Part shown: one piece after another, positions 23,390-33,697 of the stretch
How positions within the stretch are numbered: the first letter of the stretch is position 1
How the letters are laid out: every line of letters begins with the position of its first letter
Source: Trichoplax sp. H2
Taxonomy: Eukaryota; Placozoa; Uniplacotomia; Trichoplacea
Assembly (NCBI GenBank): GCA_003344405.1
Contig: NOWV01000315.1
Coordinates: 1-50,234, forward strand
Reading direction: 5' to 3'
DNA: 50,234 nt
The notes under the pieces: model-generated
The model's database searches: none
Told to the model about the DNA's origin: nothing
The model's input: the letters and a program-made list of their open reading frames with translations, nothing else
Program-made: the position numbers and the translations under genes

Positions 23390-24660
23390 CTTTTACAGTA
23401 GTAACAGAATAAGATTATGTTTTGGAAGGAATTAAGAGTTGTTTAAAAATAAGAAAGAAAGCACGAATATAAATTCTTCACGATTAAGGCATGCCAAAGT
23501 TTAGATATATATCACCGTTCCGAAATTAAAACCTATATTTACGAAATATAGTAGGGAATGATATTAATGTTGACTAAAACTACACTTAAGATCACCAATT
23601 TCGTAGCTTGCAAATGTTGAGAGCGATCTAAGCTGCGCTCTTTAAAGATGTGACACTAAATGATTTATTTTTGGCATCCATTAATTAATAAAAAAAATAA
23701 AATAGAAATACTTAATAATGGAAATGGATAGGCTATAATAAACTCTGGAAGTCGAATAAACTAAAATACTTTGTCATTATCGCTTCCATATGGGCTTATA
23801 TCACATTTATATGATACTTTTTCTTCACAGTTACCTTAAAAACTAACCGGATTGAGAGAATTATAGTAATTGAAAATGTCCTTGCATCTGTTGCTGCTAA
23901 AAAATTTGTGACGACTTAATGGCAATTTATAATTTAATTTACCTTTAAAGGTTGGTTACAAATCGAAACTTGTAACGTAGGAAATGCTTAAATCATATAG
24001 AAATTATACTACGAGTCTACTGGCAGGTTTATCCTTCCAGATTTTAACCTACAGTGCGACTCTAAACACTGACGATCTTCTATCATTAGGAGGAATAGTG
24101 GCATCACTAATTCTCCTAGACAAAACTGAATCCAGTCAGTCAATTTGTAGTCAATTGATATAAATAGTAATAATCGGTTTATAGACAATATCATAAAAGC
24201 ATGCATTTATCTATTAAAAATACATAAAATGTTATAGATAACGGTGTCTAAATAAATTACTAGAAAGATTATCTTATGGAATATATGTTACGACAGCTAT
24301 GTGACAGTTATACCGTAACAATGTTATATAGCGATCAATGTTAATCATATAAGATAATGATGATGATTCTAATGATGATGCCAAAAATTAAAGCAATTTA
24401 TTTTGCAAAGCAGCTTAAATACAACTTATTCCACTTTATTCCTGATTTTTGTTTAGCTATGACTACTATAGTCATGAACATGATGGGAAAAGTAGAACCT
24501 TAACATACGATGCTACTGTATTGGCTGATAGAACAAATGCAGGAACTGCCAATTTTCTGGACTTATGAATCATATAAAGAAAGTGATTTTGGCTAATAGG
24601 TAGACTAGAAAAAATTGAATAAACGTACAATATGTTACGATAGGCTCTTTATGATGTTAC
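23390..24660 (-). pseudogene. Heavily decayed GPCR of the tandem family
   Basis: Read on the minus strand, receptor landmarks appear in the correct order: a TM1-like YRNILYVYS with QNHFLYMIHKSRKL; PAFVLSAN at about 24551-24530, matching TPSYILSAN of TM2; AKQNKLL-type TM3 start and SIDRY-like codons at about 24340; CDISPYGSDNDKVF at 23815-23774, matching CDLLPYGKNNDYTF of the intact receptor at 18977; YPFPL of TM5; QATKLVI leading into a TM6-like NINIIP at about 23600-23540; and FQNIILFC near 23425, matching the TM7 QNPIIFF. Stops and frame changes occur throughout, the TM2 aspartate is lost, and about 350 extra bases separate TM3 from ECL2. No long frame remains, so it is a dead gene, older than the one at 11937-12994. 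Confidence 0.75.
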
Positions 24661-25072
24661 TCAGTTACATTATTATTTAAATGATAAGATGCTGTTCACG
24701 TAATCTGATACATTCTCTGTATGATTGTCACAAAAATCTAATCTTCGTAGGTGATTTAACTTTACTAGTTATTATATTTTAGTTATAAACTGACAACAGT
24801 AATTATTGAGAACCGAACAACTTGAAAAATCTAAGATGATATTATATTTTTAGTAAATATTTAAGTCAATCAGATGCAAAACTCTCTTCCACATTTGGAT
24901 TTAGCAACCTAACAAGCTATTATGAGCTTGCCATTTTATACCCTAGTTGCAGGCCGTTGGTGCATTACAGCGTTCTGAGATCCACTTATTTTACCAACTT
25001 CATACTAAGAGCTGTATTTTAACTTGTAATAATTTCTTATAGTACTTAAGTTAATGGAACGGTTTGACTAAG
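24661..25072. other. Intergenic, nothing recognised
   Basis: AT-rich spacer between the decayed receptor and repeat copy A4. No signal seen. Confidence 0.4.
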
Positions 25073-25317
25073 TGTAATGTAAGTTAGTATTATGATTGTA
25101 GACTGATAGCCATGTTTAGTACAATGTACGGTAGCGTAACTTCTATATTTATCCTAAGAGATATTTGGCATTCGCAGCTACAATACGCATGGCAACCTTT
25201 TACCTTATTTTATACATAGTTAAATTATTCTCAGTAAGACTATTCTACTGCGGACCATCATTAATCCGATATGGATATGACTACCGTGATATAATTTTGT
25301 GATGGGCATATATCACA
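25073..25317. repeat. LTR family A, copy A4, shortened with central inversion
   Basis: Begins TGTAATGTAAG like A2 and ends GCATATATCACA, but is only 245 bp. Bases to about 25168 run in the A2 direction; the next part (CATTCGCAGCTACAAT to about 25284) is the complementary strand of family A; then the terminal hairpin region follows. So the middle is inverted and the rest deleted. No matching flanking duplication was found. Confidence 0.75.
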
Positions 25318-25670
25318 CAGTCTTATCTGTATGCACGTGTCATTATGAATGCGTTCATTTAAATAGTATAATATTCAAGTATTCGAGAGTCAGTTAGTTT
25401 CTCAGAGCTCGTAGTCAAGCGAGTACGATTTATAAGTTGAATTCCTTTCTGAGATTGCAAGCCCTGCATCGCCTGGCTATAATTTCGCATCGCATTATTC
25501 TTAGCTCGCAGTTACGGGTGGTGTAGTTATTAGAGAAATAAAGTATTACCCAACTGAAGATCGCCGAGTTGTTGTGAGGCAGTATATCGAACATATCCAC
25601 TATCCGATAGTCGGAGTACCTAGTGAGCTAACTCCAGCTACGTCTCATCACGTTATAACCAATTGTAACA
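25298..25670 (+). repeat. Possible solo LTR, family J
   Basis: This stretch is visibly richer in G and C than its surroundings. It starts with a hairpin TGTGAT / ATCACA that is shared with, or equal to, the end of A4, has AATAAAG at 25537-25542 and ends AATTGTAACA, a typical LTR end. There is a single copy, no matching 5-bp flank, and the left border is uncertain, so this is tentative. Confidence 0.35.
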
Positions 25671-26047
25671 ACTGATACTATTAATAAAAGTGATATACCA
25701 GTATTAATTAACTTTACTAGCTTTGCATGCAAATATGAGAGAACATTATTATAAGTATATTTATGTATTTACGATAATAAGAATATTTAATAGCTGCATT
25801 ATTGCAGTATTCGACAGTTTAAGATATAATTCCTCAACGTAGTTGATGCTATTGTCAAAGGCTTTCGTGGCTGCTATCAAATCCAAACCATATTTATACG
25901 AAATTGAAGGATTATTTTATGAGTTTAAATAAAGTATTAACAAGTACTTTGATTAAGGCAAACAATGTATAATAATTTATATTATGATATTTTCCAAATT
26001 CAGCAGTAAGTAAGGAGATAGTTAAGAAGATATCTTTTAGCTACAAT
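25671..26047. other. Intergenic spacer, nothing recognised
   Basis: AT-rich DNA between the possible LTR J and LTR B2. No gene, RNA or repeat signal seen. Confidence 0.4.
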
Positions 26048-26555
26048 TGTTTCTCAACTAAACTTGCCTAATCTAAGCTAATTTAGATTACTCTAGATAA
26101 GTAACAATCACTGCGAAATGCACTTTCAGAATCTTCTAACTATATCTTTATTCTCGAAAATGCAAGTCTAATTTAATATTCAAAATCAATCATTTAAATA
26201 GCTATTCTAGCCATAAAACCGGTTTACGACGAGCGATATATTTCGACCAATAAGACATCGAGAATACATTAAATCACTCCTAGTCTAATCTAGTGAATTT
26301 GTAATATTACTGTAGATTAAAGTTATGTTTGCCCTAGCTTATAATTAACAGGATTTATATTTAATTTGCCATTGACAATCCATATACCATATTTAGTATA
26401 ATTTAACTTGTATTAGGAACAGGTTTATATCGGCTATATTAAGTCATCAAATAATTCATGCACATATATAAATTAATAACTATCTTAACGTGATACATAT
26501 ACATGTCTAAATTAAGTGTGTTATCATTCATCACGGTAGATTCACTACCGTGACA
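26048..26555 (-). repeat. Solo LTR family B, copy B2, imperfect TSD
   Basis: 508 bp, closely matching B1 (6435-6913) from TGTTTCTCAACTAAAC to CACTACCGTGACA. It is longer mainly because of about 25-30 extra bases near 26360-26410. The flanks ACAAT (26043-26047) and ACAAC (26556-26560) agree at four of five positions, which fits an aged 5-bp TSD. On the minus strand it begins with the same terminal hairpin and carries the same AATAAAG. Confidence 0.8.
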
Positions 26556-27912
26556 ACAACTAATAAAGTTATCTTCATCATTCGCAACATCCAAATTCCC
26601 TTTAGAACCTTATCAAAAAGAAAATCCAAAAATTCTTCCGGCAAAACGTCTTCATTAAGTGTTAAATTACTCGTCGCAATCTTGCCTGTGTATAATAAAC
26701 TATGATTACTAACTTTAAGCTTTTGATCGATTCATTTACTAAGTGGAGATTATTATTTTATAATAAAGCCAATTAAACAAAATGTCCTGCTAAATTTGAT
26801 TTATTCACGACAATAAGGAAGTTGAAATGAAACGACATAAATTAATTTGGAAAACTGATTAATATAAAATTTGCTTATATTCGTACTTAACGATTAAGTC
26901 TCATCTCTTAAACGATATTTATGAAGGCTAGCAAACTATCTAAATATGTTTTAATATTCTTTTTTTCTAATTTTTGACATATACTAAGTAAAGATTTAAA
27001 ATATAAACTAATTGTTCTAAGTCTTGTTCTTTGCATCAGAAAATATGACTTTGAAACGGAAAATAAAATATAGCTAGTAATTTAGGAATGATTCACCATA
27101 AGAGTTTTAGAAATCACAGGATACTTAACCGTAAAGAATCAAGTAAATATCTAAGTATTAATTAACACTATTTACTGGTTTTAATAACAAGACTTATAAA
27201 TAAATTTGTGATTAATCATAGGCAGCCTAATGACTTTATAGCTACCTATTATGCAATTTTACTTAGTGTTCAGTTTTCCAATACGAAAACAAAAAAAATT
27301 TAACTGATCAGAATATTTTATCTTTGTATGCAAATCAAACAAATAAGTGATTCATTTATATGGTAAATATAATATTTATCGTGTTTGCGAAACAGCCTTA
27401 TTCAGTGATTTATAAATTTGTTTTATATTTTCCTTCTATTCAGATTTAATTCTTTCGCCAGGTTATTATTACAATCTATATTACCATCATAAGCATTGAT
27501 AAACATTGTGATAAAATAAGAAAAAATTGTTTTCTCTACTTTTGATATTTATTTCGCGAATATATTTAAATTCACTTGATCCATTCCTGACGAGTTGCAT
27601 TTTAAAAGCATAACTTTAAACAAATTATTAGTAGATTTAATGAGTAATTCCAGGATAGTGACAATTTTATAGAATGCAAAACAGATGAAACGGATTTATT
27701 CATTGCATTAAATAATACAGTTATTTTAATTACATCTGATCAATTCAGTTGGCCATCGAACTATTTTTCTAAAGCACCATAAGTAATATCGTCATATGCT
27801 CCAAGAAAATATAAATAGAATTTAATTTCAAATTGTGAAAGGCCGATATATGCTCTAGCGGAATAACAGCCAGGTAATCTTTTTAATAGGAAAAATAAGG
27901 GAGGTAAATCAG
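26556..27912. other. Upstream region of the two-exon receptor gene
   Basis: About 1.4 kb of AT-rich DNA before the ATG at 27913. I see no clear TATA box or initiator that I can defend, no repeat match and no further exon. Confidence 0.4.
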
Positions 27913-30226
27913 ATGGATCTAACATTCACATCGCTTCTAAGTAACCAATGCAATACCTGTTTGCCGGATGATAATTATGCTGAAATACCAAATGCACTAA
28001 ACTCGAAAATCCTTGCAGTTATATATATGATCATCGGAGGTGTTGCTATTCCTATGAATGGATGTTTCATAAGCTATATGATTTATCATCGAAAGAAAAT
28101 GTCAATTCACGATATTCTGATCATGAATTTGTCGATTTCGGATTTCTTCTATTTGGTATCATTGTAAGAAACGAATAAACTTTTTCCTGTACTCAGATTT
28201 ATTATATTTGTCTGTTTTACTTATTTTCTTAGTACATTTTCTTAAATCATTAGCAGGCCATAGGTAGAGTAAATTTCTTTAAACTGCAACTCTTAGTCGC
28301 CGAAATTTGGGTTCTTTACGTAGTTGTAGCTCGAAAGTCATAAAATCCAAGCCTTATTTTTCACTTTGTTAAATTTTTTCAATTTTCAAAGTTTTACCAG
28401 CCGTTATTAGGATTAAATACAGAATATCCTAAAATTTCTATATATTTTATTCTCGTTGTTCCTGTTTATACTTTATATATATTCATGATAGCACATGGAG
28501 AAAAAAAATTAAACAGATATCACTTGGCAGAAAGCTCTTATATGGTAGAAATATAAATGAGAATAATAAAATTAAAAGCATTTTATTCCATTTAGCTACT
28601 ATTGTAGTATAAATTTTATTAAACAGACTCTTTTTTAGAAAATATAAATTATCTTCAGCAATAGCAAATAATCATACTTTTCGAAATATTTTCATACAGT
28701 AAAAATATTTACTACCGAAAATTTCCTTACTAGTAGACTTTATTAAAGACTATAATCTAAAGTAAATTTTAATATTTTAACGAAACACTCATTTAGAAAA
28801 ATTTATTACATAACACTATGACGTAAGTCACATAATTCTAATACTGTAAATGTATTCTATTTAGACGAATAAATAAAACATTGTTATGCTAGCTTAGTAT
28901 GCAGTCGGACTTGTAGCGATCTTACAAATAAATTTAGATTACTAAAGGTATTAATTATTGACTCAAAATTAGGTTGAAATAACACGATAGCATTGCATAC
29001 AGTGCGCTTGACAGAATTATGACCATAATCAGCTTTGAAAATAGAAGAGTATAGTATTCGTATGTATTATCACCCTAAATGTAAGAAGATTGAGTGGAGA
29101 TTAAATAATAAAACAATAGAGTGCTGTTATCTACTGCCATCTATCTTCAAAATAAAACTGCTTTCGAAGTATGCAGTGTAAATCCGCTCAACGTAAGCTT
29201 AGGACCTGATAGATTTTAATTCTTCTTAAAAAACTTTTCTATAACAGTTTTAAGCAATTTAAATTCATCTAGGTAATCAACAAATTTAGCAAATATTGAT
29301 GCTATACTGCACAGTAGATATATTTTACTATTTCAATGTATTCGCGTATATAAATAAAATTAATGCTATGTCTTTATCTCTCATGTAGCTGCTGGATAAT
29401 ATTCCCTGTCGTTTTGCCAAGCATTGAAAAACCGATCTTTAAGCAAAATAATTTCCTTTGTAGATTGATGTTTGCATTTTTTGTTCTGTACTTCATTGTC
29501 AATATTTACTTGATGGCTGCCTCAGCGTTAGCTAGTTACTGGAAGATAAATAATTCAGGCCCAGCGTTTACTATCAGTCGCGCTTGGCAAATGGTCTGCA
29601 CAGCATATATTACTGCGGTACTGTTAATGTTGCTACCGACGGTTGGCATTTGGGCAAGAATCACATACTTCCATGGTGTTGGTATCTGCATGATAGATTT
29701 CAGTTCTGAGATTGATACTAATCATATCGTATTCCTTTTCGGAATCGTTTTTCCAATTTTCTTTGTTACGATTGGAATTACAGGAATTTGCTACTATCGC
29801 ATATACCAGATTGTTCATCGAAGCAGTAAAGTAATTGCGCAACACATGGCACAAAACCATCAAATTCAAAATGTCATACATAATGCAGAAATTTGTAATA
29901 ATACTCCATGTAAGCATCGTAAAACTTATTCTAGACGTGATGTCAGTTTAGCGAAGACCCTCGTTGTAATATTTATATTGTTTATCATGTCTTATGCTCC
30001 ATATGCTATAGCTCATACTTTATGTTTTTTTAATTTACTCGATTTATCCTTCACAAAATCACTCTATTTGTGGATCGTATCTTGCAGTAATAGCATTTTT
30101 AATTTTATGATATTCTACAGTCGTCGACGTAGACTAACTATTAACGACAAAATCCTCAGAGTTAAGCAAGTAGATACTGGTGTTACAACAGCAATGAAGC
30201 AATTAGATAATGTAATTAGTCACTGA
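27913..30226 (+). CDS. Two-exon opsin/melatonin-receptor-like class A GPCR
   Basis: Exon 1 is 27913-28163 and exon 2 is 29389-30226; the intron has GTAAG and a pyrimidine-rich ATGTAG acceptor, and the joined codon TT|C keeps the frame, giving 362 aa. Seen: N49 in TM1 and D77 in NLSISD of TM2; C108 and C184, the disulfide pair; P206 in TM5; TM6 with F282 and Y286-A-P288 replacing CWxP; TM7 with N322 but FMIF for PxxY, followed by a run of arginines. The DRY site, counted 25 residues from C108, reads A132-S133-Y134, so the key arginine is missing. The retinal lysine position of opsins (six before N322) is C316, so it cannot bind retinal as an opsin does. The P-T-V-G-I-W and C-x-x-D pattern in ECL2 is opsin or melatonin-receptor-like. 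It is clearly not a member of the minus-strand family. AATAAA at 30360-30365 may be its poly(A) signal. Confidence 0.85.
28164..29388 (+). other. Intron of the opsin-like receptor gene
   Basis: 1225 bp from GTAAGAAACG to TCTCATGTAG. Both borders follow the GT-AG rule, the acceptor is preceded by a T/C-rich run, and the phases match (two bases before, one after). Translation without splicing stops at once at 28165-28167, and the joined product has the right spacing between TM2 and C108. The ATG at 29363 in the intron is not the real start. Confidence 0.85.
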
Positions 30227-30594
30227 TCTTTACGGTGATACTAAAATATACAAACAGTTACGTGCTTAGCTTAAGGATGCAACCATAGAAGTCCATATCA
30301 TATTCCTCTTGTTTGTCAATATATTAAGTGACTGTAACATATTTGAGAATAGGTATGATAATAAACCGATAATTTTACTAGATCAATGAGAGAATTTTAA
30401 AATCATTAAGTATTTTTTTTTCTTGTACGACAACTTAAGTATCGGGAAGTAACGTTTAAAAGTAAAGTTTCTTAATGATAAATAATGAGTTTAAAATTAA
30501 TTTTTAAACTGACTTGGCGACACAAATAATCATAAAAATCCAAAATTTGTAGATAATTTGAACCTTATTTGATCTTTATACCAAGATAATGTAT
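30227..30594. other. 3' flank of the opsin-like receptor gene
   Basis: AT-rich DNA with AATAAA at 30360-30365, 134 bases after the stop codon, a plausible polyadenylation signal. Nothing else seen. Confidence 0.45.
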
Positions 30595-31070
30595 GCATAG
30601 CTTCACTCTAGTCGAATAAAACTAATAAAAGTTCCTTGAAGGAACCACTAGGGTAATCAAAGTTGCCAGATTTTATACTTTTTGTAGCATTCGCAGCTAC
30701 AATCAGCAGAGCAACATTCTATCATATTTTGCACATTTTCAGATTATTAGCAACAATATTTTACAGCGGACAATCATTAATCCAATACAGGAACTGCTAC
30801 AGCATTTACGCACACACTATATTATATCAGTCAAAGTATAATGAAATAATTACATTCAAATATAAGAATAACAGATCTATTTTCACCTTTAACCTTAATA
30901 GTAAGTAAATGCTCTACTGTATGAAGTTGTCTACATTTTAGTTTAGAATTTTCACTAATGCCTATGGTTTTATGCTACTAAATATTTCTTCAGATAAATA
31001 TAGAGAGCTACAAGTATACTACTGTAAATAATACAAAACATGGTTAATGGTATACAATCCTAAAAGTAAG
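30595..31070. repeat. Diverged LTR family A, copy A7
   Basis: Runs in the same orientation as A1 and A6, from CTTCACTCTAGTCGAATA to the ATGGTTAATGG and ACAATCCTA blocks, but is clearly older than the other copies. It keeps an open frame at 30663-30908 (no ATG) whose first 60 codons match that of A2 and A6, with many third-position changes and one 3-base length difference. I find no clear termini or duplicated flank. Confidence 0.7.
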
Positions 31071-31551
31071 TGGCGTCATAGACTTTAAAATAACCTTCAA
31101 ATAATTATAATTTGTCTATAAATTTTGTCTGTTGACAAGAATTCGACCTTAAAAAGAAGTGTAACCAAAATCGAAAATTTGACGGTAGATCAATATGTTA
31201 CACTGTATTACTCATCATACCAAAAGTACCTATTATTTGAATAAGAATTATAAAAATTTAACCTTTATTACATCGCGAAACTAGGCACTTAGCTAAAAGC
31301 CGAAGAAAGATTACAAACATTTTACAGATTTAAATTAGAATTGCTATAATAAGTAAAATTCGGTGATTTGAACGTCGATCACAAACTAACGATGGCTGCT
31401 TCACATTATATTTTAACACAGCAATGTGATATTGTCACAACGCTTAAATTAACCAATGATAGCGTATTATACACGTACTCTTTTAATGACTAAGCTATCT
31501 AGAACTACCCTTTTCAAAAAGCACAAAGACANNNNNNNNNNNNNNNNNNNN

Positions 31552-31738
31552 AATAACAAAAAGATAATAAAAGGAAATAAAAAATATAACACTAAAAATC
31601 GAATATATACGCCGCGCGAGCGCAAAGAAATATATATATCGTTTCAACTCTGTAATTTTCTATATATATTTATGCAATAATGTATGCGCGATTCGCGATT
31701 GGTCCATTATCTTTTTGTTATTATTTTTCGCGTGGGTC
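31552..31738. mobile_element. Internal part of the MITE, isolated contig between gaps
   Basis: Matches 32009-32195 of the complete MITE. Both ends stop inside the terminal inverted repeat, where an assembler would fail because the two arms are identical. The short open frame running across the N gap here is not a gene. Confidence 0.85.
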
Positions 31739-31976
31739 NNNNNNNNNNNNNNNNNNNNTAGATCAATATGTTACACTGTATTACTCATCATACCAAAAGT
31801 ACCTATTATTTGAATAAGAATTATAAAAATTTAACCTTTATTACATCGCGAAACTAGGCACTTAGCTAAAAGCCGAAGAAAGATTACAAACATTTTACAG
31901 ATTTAAATTAGAATTGCTATAATAAGTAAAATTCAGTGATTTGAACGTCGATCACAAACTAACGATGGCTGCTTCA

Positions 31977-32211
31977 AGATAGAGAAGACCTGGACCCACG
32001 CGAAAAATAATAACAAAAAGATAATAAAAGGAAATAAAAAATATAACACTAAAAATCGAATATATACGCCGCGCGAGCGCAAAGAAATATATATATCGTT
32101 TCAACTCTGTAATTTTCTATATATATTTATGCAATAATGTATGCGCGATTCGCGATTGGTCCATTATCTTTTTGTTATTATTTTTCGCGTGGGTCCAGGT
32201 CTTCTCTATCT
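31977..32211. mobile_element. MITE with 49-bp perfect terminal inverted repeats
   Basis: The arms at 31977-32025 and 32163-32211 are perfect inverted copies, starting AGATAGAGAAG. The insertion is flanked by GCTTCA on both sides (TGCTTCA if the shared T is counted), and the unfilled site TGCTTCA occurs once at 31397-31403, so the element boundaries are confirmed by an empty allele. It has no coding capacity. A 6-8 bp duplication points to a cut-and-paste DNA transposon, but I cannot name the superfamily from the ends. Confidence 0.92.
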
Positions 32212-32344
32212 GCTTCACATTATATTTTAACATAGCAATGTGATATTGTCACAACGCTTAAATTAACCAATGATAGCGTATTATACACCTACTCTTTTAA
32301 TGACTAAGCTGTCTAGAACTACCCTTTTCAAAAAGCACAAAGAC

Positions 32345-33215
32345 AAAAATTTAAACACGACAACATCAGTATTCAAGCTTTCTTTACTCTAGAAATACTA
32401 TATCTTCAACAACAGCCAACATCAGTATTTATCTAAATCTTGGCTTTAAATATGAAACTAAAATAAGATAACCTAACTTAAAGCTAACTTAAAGTAAATG
32501 TCTCTTTAGAGGAAGTCAAATTAACTAAAATCATTCAAAAATAATAGATTTAAACTTACGTTAATGCTATTAGTAGCTGAAATGGTTTTAAAAATTATGA
32601 TAGATCCGCAAAGTTTGCATATAGTAAAATTGTTATACAATTTAAGTAAACTCAGGGAGCATAGATTCAAACTAGCTCTTGTTAGAAACATTTTATGAAT
32701 TATTACTATGTGACTGGTGCCCTTTCTTAATCGACTTTGATAATATTATCAATGCCGGTTTTTATTATATAGGAATCTGAAATTGTGACTTTAATGAACG
32801 AAAAAAATATTATAATAGAAACGATTTGTTATCAACAAAGGAAACCAGAGCAGAGTAATTAAATAAACTGTTATCAAAAATTTTTCTTGAACGTTCGACT
32901 TTATGATACAGGTCTAAGATAATTTAAGATTTGATATCGATGATTAGAAGAGAAATAAACATTTCGGTTGACATTAGATATGTATAGTACTTATGTCACA
33001 ATTAATTATTTAATGCGTTATCAATGATATAGTTTAGTTGAGTAATAAATTATATATTTACACCTAGCTATGAATTAAGTGCTATTAAATGTCATAGAAA
33101 TTGTTTTTGAGATTTTTTCTATATTCAGCATGTAGACTTAGTTATCAATTTATAATTGCTATGCTCCAACGAAGTTTTTGAGGCTATATGAAAGCCTCAA
33201 CTTCATAATTGAGGT
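32345..33215. other. Intergenic, one hairpin before LTR A5
   Basis: AT-rich DNA without gene signal. At 33171-33204 a hairpin GAAG...TTGAGGCT / AGCCTCAA CTTC lies next to LTR copy A5; it resembles the terminal hairpins of LTRs in this window but no element could be traced from it. Confidence 0.4.
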
Positions 33216-33697
33216 AGTGATGTAACTTAGTATTGTGATTGTAGACTGTTAGCCATGTTTAGTATAATGTACGGTAGCGTAACTTCTATATTTATCCTAA
33301 GAGATATTTGGTAGCCATTACTATAGACTGTAGTGATATAGAATCTATGACAGAGTATAGATGACTATATACAATAAGGTGATAATTATTAAGTTACTAA
33401 TAAAGCTATAGGTAAAAATAAAACTGTAAATCATATATTAGGATATGATTAATTCATTGTACTTTGGCTGGTGTGAATAATGTCTACGTAAATACCGTAG
33501 TCGTATCCATGTCGGATTAATGATGGTCCGCAGTAGAATAGTCTTACTAAGAATAATTTAACCATGTGTAAAATAAGATAAAGGTTACCATGCGGATTGT
33601 AGCTGCGAATGCTACGAAAAGTATAAAAGCATGTAACTTTAGATTATTCAGTTAGTTCGTTGTAGAAGTCTTTAGTAGTAGTATTCGGCTAAGTATA
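33216..33697. repeat. LTR family A, copy A5, truncated at one end
   Basis: Same orientation as A2. It starts near GTGATGTAACTTAG and matches A2 through the GTATAAAAGCATG block to TATTCGGCTAAG, then departs before the AATAAAG and the terminal hairpin. The reverse-strand open frame is broken here by a one-base loss. No duplicated flank. Confidence 0.8.

Larger units (their letters stand above)
31186..32344. other. Same locus assembled twice: empty and MITE-filled haplotypes
   Basis: 31186-31531 and 31759-32344 are the same sequence with a handful of single-base differences, except that the second has a 235-bp insertion at 31977-32211. Between them lie two 20-N gaps (31532-31551, 31739-31758) around a 187-bp contig (31552-31738) that equals the inside of the insertion (32009-32195). 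The simplest reading is that two alleles of one heterozygous site were laid end to end by the assembler, so one copy is not real extra DNA. Confidence 0.85.

Noticed and set aside
24009-24206. 65-codon minus-strand frame inside the decayed receptor
   Set aside because: It falls in the extra block between TM3 and ECL2 and shows no receptor motif; probably chance.
29363-29388. ATG at 29363 as the start of a separate 287-aa receptor
   Set aside because: It would lack TM1 and TM2; the upstream exon joins in frame at 29389 and restores a complete receptor.
29633-29917. 94-codon frame on the minus strand
   Set aside because: Antisense shadow of exon 2 of the opsin-like receptor.
31456-31680. Open frame running across the N gap
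   Set aside because: It joins unrelated contigs across an assembly gap and reads into a MITE.
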